From Phaeotremella fagi (lineage: Eukaryota > Basidiomycota > Tremellomycetes > Tremellales > Phaeotremellaceae): DNA of 64,000 nucleotides. The notes beneath the pieces are model-generated. The model was not told the origin of the DNA. It searched no databases and saw only the letters and a program-made list of their open reading frames with translations. A program made the translations under genes and the position numbers. The stretch is from contig BCHU01000011.1 in assembly GCA_001599715.1 (NCBI GenBank), forward strand, positions 930,001 through 994,000, read 5' to 3'. Shown here piece after piece: positions 1-10,411 of this stretch (position 1 is its first letter; every line of letters starts with the position of its first letter).

Positions 1-925
1 AATCGGCCCCTGTCGTAAGCGTCATAATAACAGCACCCACCTTGGAGTAAGCACCAGGACATCATCAAACACGACAATACTGTCCCCAACGACCGCACCG
101 ATCTCCGCTTTATCCTTGATAGCGTTATGGAAAGCTTCAGCGGCAGTGACCTCGTTCCCCTCTTCGTCGTAATCCGTTTCCTCCCCACTCCCAGCGTCTG
201 ATCCTTTGGGTTTGGTTGATTTCCCGGGGACGTAGAAGCGCATTTCGACCAGTTCATCTGGTTCTCTAGCGGAAAGGTTTTTGGGGTCAGAGATGGTAGG
301 TAGTTTTGGATTGAATTCGAGAGAAACTTCATTCCTCCCTGCGATGTTGGAGTTGGCGATTTGCTTCAACGGCAGTTCGAACGCTGTTTTATGTTGAACA
401 GAGAAAACAACGTCGCTCCCTGGGGTCAGCGGGGTCGTGAAACGTACTCACCTTGAATATCCGCTTTCCCCCAGTTCCAACCTTTCAAACTGGTATCTCT
501 AACCTCAACCTTGACATTAAAGTACTCCTCCAATACTCGTTTGATTTTATCGAGATCCTGGCGTCAGCTAACCCCCAACCCCACCTACATCACGTTTGAA
601 TCCGTCGAAAACGACTCTAGATTTTTCAGACTGTCTCATCGTGAGTCGAAGTTGAAAATTACGTGCGACCCTGGGGTCAGCATGGAAGTTACATCACCCT
701 ACCTGAACCATTGAGCTGATCTGACGTCTGGTCCAGAGTACGTGGTTGGACTGGTGTCCTCCCCTTGATACGCTTTCCAACCGAAACCAGCGGCGTTGAA
801 ACGGAGTTCTGAGGTTAGTGGGGTTGACAAGTGACCTACTGCCTAGATCTGGTGAATCGCCATGGAACACTGGTGTCAGTGGGGTCGAGTGGTTGCTTAC
901 CATTCTCAAAAGTTGAAGTAGCCAT
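1..925 (-). CDS. POB3: FACT complex subunit POB3 (SSRP1 homologue), 3' part outside window
   Basis: POB3 with SPT16 forms the FACT histone chaperone, which loosens and rebuilds nucleosomes in transcription and replication. The start ATG at 925 opens a first exon reading MATSTFEN. Spliced exons then give the SSRP1 N-terminal signature (PDLGKLRFNAAGFGWK, later VRSAQWFR), followed by the region ending VVFSVQHKTAFELPL and the stretch NEVSLEFNPKLP ... EMRFYVPGK typical of the SSRP1 structure-specific domain. An acidic linker (EETDYDEEGNEV) precedes DDVLVLTPR. Introns are only 31-32 nt, for example 870-900 and 809-839; another lies at 6-37 and splices LTPR to GRF as in the family. The gene runs off the left edge, so the PH-like and acidic C-terminal parts are not seen. 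Family identity is confident; exon edges are inferred from splice signals. Confidence 0.9.
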
Positions 926-1115
926 GGTTGTTGTTGGGAAGATGTAAAGTGCAGAAGGAAGTAATATACGCGTCCAGTTGACTACACGTCATTAACTCCA
1001 AGTGGCAAAAAGAGCGTGCATAGTCTAGATCAGACAACAGTGTATAGTGTAAAGTAAATATAATGTCCCAGCACAGCAGGAAACGAAACCTGGCCCCAAA
1101 CTACCCCAACCCCCC

Positions 1116-2444
1116 CTAATCCCTATGCCTTCTGGCCTTTCTAATCGCCCTTTGAATCTCAGACTCGTCCCTCTTCTTCCAAGTCGCTTGTTTCAATTGA
1201 CGACGGGGTTTGGGTTCAGATTCTTCACTAGCTGTTCTGATCCAACCGATCGATTCCAGCATCGTGACCAGCTCCCCGTTCTCAACGTACTTTTTAATCT
1301 CTTCGTCTAAACCAGAGATAACCCTGCTCCCAATAGACACCACAGGACCAGCGGTCAAATCCACACCATGTTTCAACAGAACCTCACGTAAGGATTTCAA
1401 GTCCGGTCTAGAATGACATGGCAGCATGTAAGGATGACGACCTGATTGATGAGTTGCCGAAAGTTGTTCAAGTAGTTTATGAGGATGATGCAAAACTCCA
1501 TCACCACCGTACCAAACGACAATCTCCTGTTCCCATTCCTGTTCAAGTTCTTGTAACCAGAGTTTGTGCTTTTCCGAACCGACTTCACCGAGATGATGGA
1601 AACCGACACCTAGGACTGCGTTGGCGTCTATTGGTTTTTGAGAATCGAAATCTTTGGGGAGGACGTTGTGGTTGGATTGAAGAAGATACGATTGGAGGGC
1701 GAGGATTTCGTGTGATTCGGGAAGTGGATGAACCATGGGACGAACGGTTGACGCTGGCGTCAGTGGGAGTCATTAAAGTCACCTACGTTCACTAACTACC
1801 CCCCGTCTCGACAACAATCTACCAGCTTGAACTTGAGGTGGTTGATAATCCCTATCCCTGGCTTCTGCCCAACTACCAACTGCATTCTCGACATCCAAAT
1901 AAGCGCGTCCGTCAGGTGCCAAAGCGAGTCGTCGACTGATACTAGCAGCGCGTAAACTGGGTAAACGAGCTGCAGGTACAAACACGAGCAGGAGGATAGA
2001 TGACAGAATGAGTGAAGTGAAAAAGATCAACCTGATCAATGGTTTCGGTAAACTCGACGGAACTGGGATATGCGTAGAAGGAACGTTGGGTTGGTAAGGT
2101 GAACCAGTTTTCTCCTTTCGATGAGGACGTCTGGGGGTAACAGGACTGTTGACCCCGGTACGTGGAGTAGCTTCCAGATCAAGTGGAACCTCGAGAGAAC
2201 GATTTGGGTTGGTTGGATAAACACTGGTATCGAGTGTGAATTGATGTTGCGTGGGTGTCCTTGGTGATCTGGGTTTGAGTTCTGAACCGAATCTGTCACC
2301 GAAATCTGGTCTGGGTAGGAGATCGAACGGGATGAGTGTTTTTAAAGAGGTGAGGTTACGGTTTGGGTTGGAGCTGGTGTCGGTGGGTAGAGCTCTTGGA
2401 GACGAAGGTGGGGAGAAGAGGTAGCTATGGATTGGAGATGACAT
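1116..2444 (-). CDS. Single-pass membrane protein with a glutaredoxin-fold domain lacking an obvious CxxC/CxxS
   Basis: Two exons (2444-1787 and 1753-1116, intron 33 nt) give a protein of about 431 residues. Residues 1-140 are Ser/Pro-rich and probably disordered. A hydrophobic segment at about 136-160 (LIRLIFFTSLILSSILLLVF) is a likely membrane anchor, and the C-terminal ~200 residues look luminal or exported. The end of that region (GPVVSIGSRVISGLDEEIKK, then NGELVTMLESIGW) resembles the last strand and helix of glutaredoxins, as in Golgi/ER monothiol glutaredoxins of the yeast Grx6/Grx7 type. Where the redox Cys should be, the sequence reads VVWYGGDGVLHHP, with no Cys. It may be a non-catalytic thioredoxin-fold protein. 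The tail is Lys/Arg-rich. Function is inferred and only moderately supported. Confidence 0.55.
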
Positions 2445-2918
2445 CCTTTCAAAGGTGTAGTGTGTAGTTGGACCGGCCTAGGTGTATGTAGAAAATGAAA
2501 AGAGAATGGAGAAGAGAAATCAAACGCGACACTAGTCATATATAAGAATCCAAACCCAATCGACGCGGCTTCTTTCGTGACAGTGCAGAGTTATCCTGAT
2601 TTTCTTCTGAAAATCAAAAAAGACGTTCCTCGCGTCACATCAAAATCAATCCCAATGTGGTATATCAACTGGGCCAGGTAAGTTGTTTTGATTGAATGCT
2701 TGTACCTGCTACCAAACCCTTTGAAAGATCTCTAGTTGCCTCAAGGAACGGAGAATTGGTTGGTTCGCTCAGGTGAAGATTGTGCGACGCCACCGTTTTT
2801 CGCGTTTACCCTGCCACCGACGGTAATTAGGTTGGGATTCACAAAGTGTCCATGTCTACTCTACACGTCTACGTAATGTCTATTTACAGTCACAGATCTT
2901 AATAACAACACGATAACT
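2445..2918. other. Intergenic stretch, promoter of the glutaredoxin-like gene and 3' flank of lectin 1
   Basis: No supported gene. The part next to 2444 is the upstream region of the membrane glutaredoxin-like gene. The rest is AT/GC-mixed sequence with only short ORFs that lack family resemblance. Confidence 0.5.
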
Positions 2919-3719
2919 TCAAGGTAGGATAGGGATTTTAGTTGTAGTACCATTTGAACTCGAGTCACCTGAGGTATCGTTGGAACCAGACGACCCAGAT
3001 GAGGTTGAATTACTGGTACCATTTGAACTAGAGTTACCACTTGAGGTATCGTTGGAGGACGACCCAGATGAGGTTGAATTAACCTGACCTGGTGTGATCG
3101 GCAACGGATGAGTCGAGTTGGAACCAGGTGCAGAGCATGTAGAGTTGGTGGAATTACCATTGACAGTGTGGAACACTGTCGTCGTCAGTGTTCAATCACA
3201 CTTTAACCAACTACCCACTCTGATTAGTGTTCCCTATATAACAATCATAAATCTGAATCCCAGCATCACCCTCATCCATACATTTACTCCCATTCTCTTC
3301 ATCGATAATGAAACAAGTGTTACTAGTCCAATACCACCTAAAAGTCAGTTTCCCAATATCCAACATCACCTACAATTGTTGAAAAGATCCATTGGAAATT
3401 TGGACCTGTTATCAGTAATCATTCACACTCCGCTACTCACGGTCAAACCACCATTGTTACGAGGTGGGTTACCCGCGTCCAACGCGTAACCGGTACCAAC
3501 GGCTATAATGTTTCCACGACCTTTATCGACGTTCCAGAGCGAGGCGTTACAGCAGTCGACGGAGGTTACGTTCGCACCGAGATGTGTTCCATTGACTGAG
3601 AGACATTTGCCGTCCCTGTTGGATACGATCTTTTGGTTCAACGTCGCTTCGCGTTTGAATGGGGTTGAAGCGACCAAGGTTATTGGCAGGAGGTAGAGAA
3701 GGGATCTGAGTAGTGTCAT
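2919..3719 (-). CDS. Secreted ricin-B-type (beta-trefoil) lectin 1 with N-glycan-rich tail
   Basis: Starts at 3719 with a signal peptide (MTLLRSLLYLLPITLVAS) followed by a KR site typical of Kex2 processing. A ricin-B/beta-trefoil domain follows: GKCLSVNGTHLG, then the QxW-like repeat ending SLWNVD and GYALDAGNPPRNNGG. After introns come SNGSFQQ..WYWT and the D-rich ...CMDEGDAG...YDCY block. Four exons are joined by three introns (about 34-43 nt), and splice positions match the neighbouring lectin at 4209-5217. The C-terminal ~80 residues are Ser/Asn/Thr/Gly-rich with many NxT/NxS sequons (SNDTSSGN repeats) and no GPI signal that I can see. Beta-trefoil lectins bind galactose/GalNAc-type glycans; there is no ricin A-chain-like domain, so this is a lectin and not a ribosome-inactivating protein. 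Likely an extracellular or wall-associated sugar-binding protein. Confidence 0.85.
2945..3085. repeat. Degenerate minisatellite encoding Ser/Asn/Thr repeats
   Basis: Imperfect ~60-bp units (gaggtatcgttgga, gacccagatgaggttgaatt and ccatttgaact recur) sit in the last exon of lectin 1 and encode the SNDTSSGN/SNGTSNST repeats. Such repeats readily change length between strains. Confidence 0.7.
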
Positions 3720-3760
3720 GTTTGGCTGGGATTTGAGATTCCATTCGATGTCTCTTGCGG

Positions 3761-3770
3761 ATTTTTATAC
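3761..3770 (-). promoter_or_regulatory. TATA box of lectin 1
   Basis: On the minus strand GTATAAAAAT lies about 45 nt before the ATG at 3719. The two other lectin genes have TATA elements at a similar distance, which suggests inducible TATA-type promoters. Confidence 0.5.
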
Positions 3771-4208
3771 TTCATCATTCCTATGTTCATCCATTCGTCA
3801 TCCTTGTTGATCCTATCATCATCCCTGAAAATCTCATCTCCTTACTCCAGACGTCTCCTGCCTTTCGTATCATCATGATTGAGACTTTGGTCAAGGGATA
3901 AAATTGAGATTTGTCTTGATAGGGATGACCCCACATGGTCCTTTCGAACAGGGGTAGGTTTTAGAATTATAATATTCACTGCTCTGCTCGATCGTCTTAG
4001 ACTCCTTTGCGACCTGGCTTCTGCACTACGCAGAAAGAAATGTTTTACGAATCAATGCATACAGGTCATATCTACGTCAAATGTCACTCGCTACTCGTCA
4101 TACAATCATTGTCCGCCATCCAGTGGCAATCACCAACCAGCACTACTACGTCTCAGCCAAAACTCAATCTCGCACTTATCCTTACATCATCCTCTCAATC
4201 GATGTCGG

Positions 4209-5217
4209 TCAGAAAGGGAAAAAAGGTGGTCGAAGATGGAATCCCGTTTCAGTGGGATGAGAACCAGTCGAGTGGGCCGTAACTTTAGAAGTAGGAGATG
4301 GCGCAGTTGGGGAAAAAGTAGAGTTAAGACTGGGACCATTACCGGTGTCGTTGGTCGAGTTACCAGGAGTGGAAACACTTGGATGAGTAGAGTTAACACC
4401 GGAAGTACCATTGGTTGAATAGCCAGGACTGGAGACACCTGAATAAGTCGAGTTATCAATAGTAGAATTGTTAGGGATAACTGGGAAACTTGAAAAAGTG
4501 GTGTTGGTGCCGTTACCTCCGACTGAATAGGTGGTGTTGGTCCCGTTACCACCGCTTGAATAGGTGTTGGTCCCGTTATCACCGCTTGAATAAGTGGTGT
4601 TGCCGTTACCACCTAGAGCTGGATAAGTACCATTCGATGCACAAGATGAATTCATAGAACCACTATCGACGACGTGGAAAACTATCATCAGCCACAATCT
4701 TCCCTCCACCGACCTTGATTCCAGTTCCCTGGATAACATTGATAAGTCTGAAGACCGGCGTCTCCGTTGTCCATACATTCAACAATGTCCTTGGTGATGA
4801 CAAACGTAGTGTTACCTGACCAATACCAGCTACATGGTTGTTAACTACGGTACCAGAGTTACCACTTACGTTTGTTGAACGGACGAATTGGAATATTGGA
4901 CCTGTCGTCAGTATAAACAACTGGGTTTGACCCACCGTAAGACCCTTGTTGTTATGCGGCGGATAACCAGCATGCAAAGCATAACCAGTCCCAACAGCGA
5001 CAATGTTTCCATGTTCGCTATCGACATTCCACAACGTTGCATTGCAGCAATCGACAGTTGTGACGTTGTCGCCTAGGTTGGTACCGTTGACAGAGAGACA
5101 TTTGTTGTCTCTGCCAGAATGGATCTTTTGGTTGTAAGCCGTATCACGTTTGAGTGGGAACGATGATACTGAGGTCAAAATCGGGAGGATGTAAACGAGT
5201 GTGTTAACGAGTGTCAT
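4209..5217 (-). CDS. Secreted ricin-B-type lectin 2 with long Asn/Thr/Ser/Gly repeat tail
   Basis: Start at 5217 gives a signal peptide (MTLVNTLVYILPILTSVSS) and a KR processing site. An upstream in-frame ATG at 5274 would add 19 residues and mask the signal peptide. The beta-trefoil region reads GRDNKCLSVNGTNLG, TLWNVD, GYALHAGYPPHNNKG; after introns come YSNSSVQQTWYWSGNTT and CMDNGDAGLQTYQCY, then PGNWNQ. Introns are 34, 40 and 32 nt, in the same places as lectin 1. The tail (~150 residues) is made of repeated NGTNTTYS units with dense N-glycosylation sites. Closest relative in the window is lectin 1 by sequence and exon plan, so the pair arose by tandem duplication. Ligand unknown; a surface or secreted glycan-binding role is inferred. 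Confidence 0.85.
4498..4612. repeat. Tandem ~33-39 bp repeat in lectin 2 tail
   Basis: Units around ggtgttggtcccgttacc recur about four times and encode GGNGTNTTYS-like repeats. They are in frame with lectin 2 and supply many N-glycosylation sequons. Confidence 0.75.
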
Positions 5218-5251
5218 CGTGCTTTGAGTTTGTGGTTTCAAGATCTGCTTT

Positions 5252-5262
5252 GGTTTATATCC
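5252..5262 (-). promoter_or_regulatory. TATA box of lectin 2
   Basis: Minus-strand GATATAAACC lies about 40 nt upstream of the ATG at 5217. Confidence 0.45.
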
Positions 5263-5630
5263 TTCTGTAGCCAATTGATTAGTATCCCTGTAATGATCTC
5301 ATTGATGAAATTACATCTCATCGTTTGCCATTTCCCCTCCCCCCTAGGTCCACCGTATTGAAATAATTTCGGTGACATTGTATGTTTGATTGACGGAGAT
5401 ACGATGAGATCAGTTCATAAAAGAGCTCCGCAACTCCTTTGGGGTTGGTATGAGAAGGGGTAGCTTTGAAGTGCAGTCACCTATTGCCAGGAGAATAAAA
5501 CACAGTTCCGTCTGATCTCAGTCTCATGTTAGGACTGCCTCAAACGCGGCTTCAACAGTAGAATCAGCTCATGCATCTTTTACAGTATTTGTCCATAATG
5601 TCCGTTTGCATAACCATCTGTTGTAACTCT

Positions 5631-6861
5631 CTAATTGGGATAAGGAAGTTCAAAGAAGATCTGTCGTCAGCACGGACCACATCCGACACTCACTTGATTT
5701 TGGTTTCCCGAATAACATTGATAGATCTGTAAATCTCTAACAGAGTTGTAAGGTTTAGTACCGGAACCAGCAGTCGAGTCAGCTTTAACATCGAGACAGT
5801 AGAAACCTATTATCAGTGGTGCCCTTTAAGCCACCCACCATTGTTGATAGTAATAACATTGGTACCGCTATACGTCCAACCTTGGTTCGAGATACCGTTA
5901 CCACAGGCGTTGATTGAAATTCCACTTCCGTTACTTGGATTTTCACCCGCATCCAGACACATTTCAGTTGTGGAATCACTTTGATGAAGTTTGATCTGTT
6001 GAGAGCCATCCAGATTTGATCGATCTACATCCCACAGTTGGTATTTGGCGAATTCATCGTTGAAGCAATATGATCTGGGGTCAGCTCTATCATCACATTT
6101 ACCTACATTGCGACTCTGGTTCCGATAGCTGCATAACCGTTTTGAACTGTGACACAGAGATCACTTCGACCGTAGGCTGAATGTCAGCGGGTTCACGTAA
6201 AGACCTACGATGGAGTCGTCGTCCATTTCCTGGAGCTGGATCTTGGAAGGTGGTGCCAGATGGAAGATCTGGGAAAGCTCTAGTGGGTGTGGGTTGGGCT
6301 GATGAAGTACTTGCACTAGCAACTGGTCCTCCAGAAATAACGTTAAACACTACTGTCAGTTGAGTTAAATTCTTGACCCACCTTGATTAGTGTTCCCCGG
6401 GGTACATTGATAAGTCTGGAGACCTAAATCACCTTCATCTAAACATTGATTGCCCCCAGTGATAGCGATACGATTGTCGTCTGTCAAGTACCAAGTCTGT
6501 TGGGTGAGACCGGGATATGATGTCCAAACCTGATATCAGTACAGCACGACCCATGACCCACCTTCAACCCCCCGTTGTTATGTGGATCACTTCCAGCGTC
6601 CAGAGAGAATCCAGTTCCAGATAAGATCACACTTCCACTACCTGGATTGATATCCCATAAACTGGCAGTTGCACAATCCGTCATACTGACCACAGCGCCA
6701 ACAGCTGGGTAATCCACGTATAAACATTTCCCATCGCGGCCGGATTGAATCTTTTGGTTGATCCCACGCTTGATTGGAGAGGCCAGAGCCAGGGTGGGAA
6801 GGAGTAAAACGAGTGTGGTAAAGATCATTATATGTGTTGTAAGACGTGTTGTTATTGACAA
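5631..6861 (-). CDS. Secreted double ricin-B-type lectin 3
   Basis: Signal peptide (core MIFTTLVLLLPTLALA, the second ATG; the first is at 6861) and a KR site, then a first beta-trefoil domain: GRDGKCLYVDYPAVG, SLWDINPGSG, SLDAGSDPHNNGG, LTQQTWYLTDDN, CLDEGDLGLQTYQC. A Pro/Thr/Ser linker (about 30 residues) follows, then a second trefoil: SDLCVTVQNGYAAIG, YQLWDVDRSN, CLDAGENPSNGSG, NQGWTYSG, FYCLDVKADS, LQIYQCY. Spliced through about six introns of 31-35 nt it ends IFFELPYPN at TAG 5631-5633. Unlike lectins 1 and 2 it has two domains and no glycine/serine tail, so it should be able to bind two glycans. It is the most diverged member of the trio. Confidence 0.8.
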
Positions 6862-6917
6862 GTTTGTTGTTGCTATTGATACTGTTGTTGACTCCTTTCA
6901 CTGAATCCTTTGTCCCC

Positions 6918-6930
6918 TTTATATACCTTC
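6918..6930 (-). promoter_or_regulatory. TATA box of lectin 3
   Basis: Minus-strand GTATATAAAGG about 60 nt upstream of the ATG at 6861. Confidence 0.45.
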
Positions 6931-7547
6931 CTTTGAGCCCGAAACGACCACATACACCACATGTGTCATGTCTACCACAGCCCCTTTGAATTCACTAGCA
7001 GCACCCCTTTTAACAGCTGATCAACGTAGACATGGTAATTTTAGGTCTGCCAAGAGAAATATGCCGGCATTCGAGAAACGAATCCGGTTCCGATGGGGGG
7101 CGCCGACCGGTTCCAGCACAGCTATACAGCAAAGTTAAGCTACTTTGGTGAAGTTCTTGGTGTCCTTGAGACATGTTTAGGAGATATGGTGCTTGTTCAG
7201 TAAATCAAGATACCGCTAGCTTCATTTCTGCTGTACATTTTCTGCTGTACAGGTACATAGAAACACCGCTTGCTCCACAGAGTGGATATCAGGGCTAAAC
7301 GTGTGATTCGAAATCCTTGAGAATGGCAATGTGGCAGTAAACTAATTGTACAAAACAGTACTTGTACACGCTTCGATTTACCAAACAAACTGAAAGGATA
7401 CCACAAAATACCATCAGAATGGTCTTCTGAATACCCCTTCACTTTGGAAGAACTAGAGTAGTGGAGACAATCGAAGTATTCAGCTCCATCCTCTTTCCAT
7501 CCATCCTCTCTCTGCAACCTCGATACAAACACAAATCCAACCTCGAC
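6931..7547. other. Divergent promoter region, lectin 3 / unknown gene A
   Basis: No supported gene. A minus-strand open frame here (7197-7532) overlaps the leader of gene A, has no family features and looks like chance. Both flanking genes point away, so this ~620 bp holds their promoters. Confidence 0.4.
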
Positions 7548-8361
7548 ATGTCAATTTTCCCTAATATTCTCTTCAACGATATGTTAAACGACGACAGTGG
7601 CAGTTTCCGTGGATGGGTAAACTACGACAACGGCATGAAATACCACCGGCTCAGTCTGCACACTCAAAACCCTGATGATGATTCAGTATTTGTTCTTCAA
7701 GAACCTTCCAGTCGACTCACCACCACAGTCGATGAGCACCTTTTAGCCTCAATCAATAGTACCATCCCATCGGTCAATAAACATTTTGGTTCCATCGAAA
7801 AACCGCTTCTATTGGCAAAACCAGTAGAAAAGAGAGAGAGAACATATGTCAAGTGTAAGTTGCTATTCATTGAGGGCGTGACCGTGTGCTCATTGCCTTT
7901 CCCTCTAACAGGGGAGCCTGTGTATGAAAGCGGACCTGGGTCAAAAATCATCGCATTGGAAGAAGGAGAAGAAGCAACCCAGACTCAATATCACTTTGAG
8001 CTAGAAATCAAAGAATCCAAAGATAAGCTCGCTTTCTTACAGTTGTTTCCAAAGAAAACCCAAGGGAAGATGTTCAAAGAATTTGTTGAAAAGTCCGGAA
8101 TCGATCCTAGCGACTACATCCTAGACAAGGTTTATAGTTATTCCTCAGACCAACCCTCACCTTCTTTCAACGATGGTCCGTGTACGTACAAAAAGCAATC
8201 CCTTCAGTTGTGGTTTCGAAAGAGACGTGAGTGTGACATCTGAACAACACTGATGCGTTCTTCCAGCCTCCCAAACATCAGCCGTCAGGTCTGCTTCAAC
8301 TGCAATCAAGTCTGTGTTTTCTCATTTCTCAACAAAGGGAGGGAAGAGTCGAAATAATTAG
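7548..8361 (+). CDS. Unknown tandem family, member A
   Basis: Not recognised. I start it at 7548 (MSIFPNILFNDML) because paralogues B and C begin at the matching place; an in-frame ATG at 7461 also exists. Two introns: about 57 nt starting at the GTAAGT near 7855 (its length is a multiple of three, so reading through it also stays open) and a 40-nt one in the last part. The spliced end reads SVFSHFSTKGGKSRNN. Family features shared with B and C: an N-terminal region with SLT/SLH strands, a central SxIPSxNKxFGS segment before KPLL, and a C-terminal half with xFLxLFPxxT and xxLWFxxxx near the end. Predicted soluble and cytoplasmic: no signal peptide, no membrane segment. Confidence 0.7.
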
Positions 8362-8434
8362 CGGGGTTTCGACAGAAGGGGAAATTCTTTGGTGCGATTT
8401 CTCAATCGAATTTTGCAGAGAGGAACAGAGGAGA

Positions 8435-8725
8435 TTAGTAGGTTTTATGATGTAAATATGTTTGAAAGCCTCTTATGACAGTAGTGTCAGAGGGAACATC
8501 TGCTGAAACTTACGAGTGGCTGAACTTCCTGCACGTGAACCCGACACCTAGATTTGCAACACTTGCTCCTCGAATCTGATCATCCCATGAAAGCCTGTTG
8601 TCATTGACGATGTACGTTACCTGCCCTCTATTCTCGGGATGATATATTAGTGTGCAACCCTCTGCTGTACATAAAAAATTTGGACAAAATGGCTCCACTT
8701 GAGAGGTCCCCGTGATCGACGTCAT
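8435..8725 (-). CDS. Small protein, possible beta/gamma-crystallin-like fold
   Basis: Starting at 8725 an exon runs to HS at about 8513, then a GTAAGT donor, a CTGAC branch and an AAG acceptor lead to a short exon ending KTY at TAA 8435-8437. The protein is about 82 residues. The central part (CTLIYHPENRGQVTYIV, then DDQIRGASVANLGVGFTC) is reminiscent of a beta/gamma-crystallin Greek-key half: Y/F..G near the first strand and a D..I.S-like turn. It has four Cys. It lies between genes A and B on the other strand. The fold call is a guess; coding status is only moderately supported. Confidence 0.35.
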
Positions 8726-8869
8726 CTATGACATTCCTTGAGATCTCTCGAAGTCTCTCCTTCATCTTGGACTTCTTACACATGAATTGTACTATTTTCA
8801 TTTATATTGAACTTGTTTCATTTCTGGACTCATCTCAGTATAATGTTCATCATGGACTTCTTTCGCTGG

Positions 8870-9085
8870 GGCGGTGGAGCTAGGATTGAAAGGAATGACC
8901 CTAAACACTTAAGCTGATGTCAAAATAGTTTTTTGCAAGAAGTCAGTTGGACTTCTTTGGTGGGGCGGTGGAACCAATATCAAAGGATTCGCTCAAAACA
9001 CTTTAGCTGCTCTTAGAATAGTTTTATGGCTAGTTTCGTTGAGAAGACCCGGGGGTACGGAGGGGTAAGGTATTAATAGTCTATA
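8870..9085 (+). repeat. Upstream cassettes of gene B (two partial copies)
   Basis: The motif gacttctttcgctggggcgg near 8851 recurs as gacttctttggtggggcgg near 8951. Each is followed by a nearly matching run (aggattgaaaggaatgaccc / atcaaaggattcgctcaaaa, then aaacactt and atagtttt). The second copy ends in gtacggaggggtaaggtat just before the transcribed region of gene B. A related copy lies before gene C at 10195-10320. Confidence 0.65.
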
Positions 9086-9191
9086 CTAATTCACTCTTTC
9101 CTCTTTCCTTCATCCAATTTTCAACTTCCTTCACAAATTGTTTCTAACTTCAATTTTATCTACCTATTCATATATCTTATACTACCTAACC

Positions 9192-9863
9192 ATGTCTTCA
9201 TCATCCCATCCCTATGTTCTCAATAGTGAGAGCCTCCAAGCCTACAAACGTCAGGTTTCGCTCACACTTGAGAACGGTACCAGCACTTCCGTCAACCTCT
9301 ACACCCCCTCTGAGTCCGACAAATCTCGATTCGTTGTGCAGTTCGCCGAACGTCTCACAACCATCACCATAGACAAGGCTATCGACGTTTCAAAAGCATC
9401 AAACGCTTTTGTCGAATCCAAAATCTCGTCTCTCTCTCAATACTTTGGGTCAGCAGGTAATAAACCACTTCTCAAAACAGAAGGGCCAGAAGAAATCGGC
9501 ACTCAAGGTAAGTAACGATGATGATACTCTTCTCTTATTTCGATCGTCAACTAAGAATATCCCGTAGAAGCTGGAAAGACTTCCAAGATCATCAACTTCA
9601 GATTCTGGCCTATCAAATTCAAAACCCTCTTCTCCGGAGAAGGCGGCAACGAATTTAGCAAGTCAGTCTCTCAAAGTCTTGATGTTGTTCCCGATGAATA
9701 TATCCTTGCAAGATTCAGGGGCATCAATGGAGAGGTCGCTTCTACCACCGTGGATGGTAAGGAAGTTTTCCCCGAGCAAGGTACTGAGCTTTGGTTCATT
9801 CGACCTGTGAGTTGTTGAATTTGACCGCAAGAGGAAAAGCTGACCACTTTTGATCAACAGTAA
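9192..9863 (+). CDS. Unknown tandem family, member B
   Basis: Not recognised. Start at 9192 (MSSSSHPYVLNSES) is favoured over the ATG at 9138, whose extra residues are hydrophobic and look like leader sequence. Exon 1 ends at 9507, the intron is 9508-9567, and exon 2 begins within a Glu codon (EAGKTSKIINFRFW). A last intron has a GTGAGT donor at the end of IRP; its acceptor is followed at once by TAA 9861-9863, so the mature protein ends ELWFIRP. Shared family marks: YTPSESDKSRFVVQF near residue 40, SSLSQYFGSAGNKPLL near 85, and the final WFxRP. Predicted size is about 180 residues, soluble. Confidence 0.75.
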
Positions 9864-10194
9864 AGAGGGAGTGTGTGAAGCGGCGTTGAGGGCAGTTTGA
9901 AGTGGACGAAGGAGTGGTGGAAGGAGGAATGGAAGGCGGAGGTAAACAAATACACGCAGAGATAAAGAACGAATTCAAAGTAAAATAAAACCCACAAAAA
10001 ACCAAAAAAAAAGAAGGATAAAATTTCATTTCGCTTTTACGTATTAGTTATGTCATTCATGTATATATTTTTCCATTACATGTCTCTCGTACGTGGAGGG
10101 TGCAGTACTGGGTGGAAAAACTGGTCCATGGATGATTACGCCTTCAATTTTGAAGCCCAAGCATAGAAGATCAATGTGGCAACGTAAAGTTGTC

Positions 10195-10320
10195 TTGACG
10201 TCAACGCAGAATCAAAGGATTGACTCTAAACACTTTATTTGTTGTCAAAAGAGTGGTCGTGTAGGCTTTGTTCAGAAGACTTCGGGGCACAGAGGGGTAA
10301 GGTATGTTCATACTATTTCA
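10195..10320 (+). repeat. Upstream cassette of gene C, copy of the gene B cassette
   Basis: aatcaaaggattgactctaa, aaacacttta and cacagaggggtaaggtatg follow the same order and spacing as the copy before gene B (8980-9080). The tandem duplication therefore carried its control region. Confidence 0.65.
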
Positions 10321-10411
10321 CACTTTCCTTCACACTTGCCACTTTGCTTCATACATCTGCAATAACTTGAGAACGTTTTCGATTTATCCGTATTTTTGGA
10401 GCAACCTCCCA

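Noticed and set aside
694..909. Minus-strand ORF across the start of POB3
   Set aside because: It runs through introns of POB3; splicing at 870-900 and 809-839 gives the real SSRP1-type protein instead.
2919..6861. Ricin-like toxin genes
   Set aside because: Only the B-chain-type lectin fold is present; no ribosome-inactivating A-chain domain follows or precedes.
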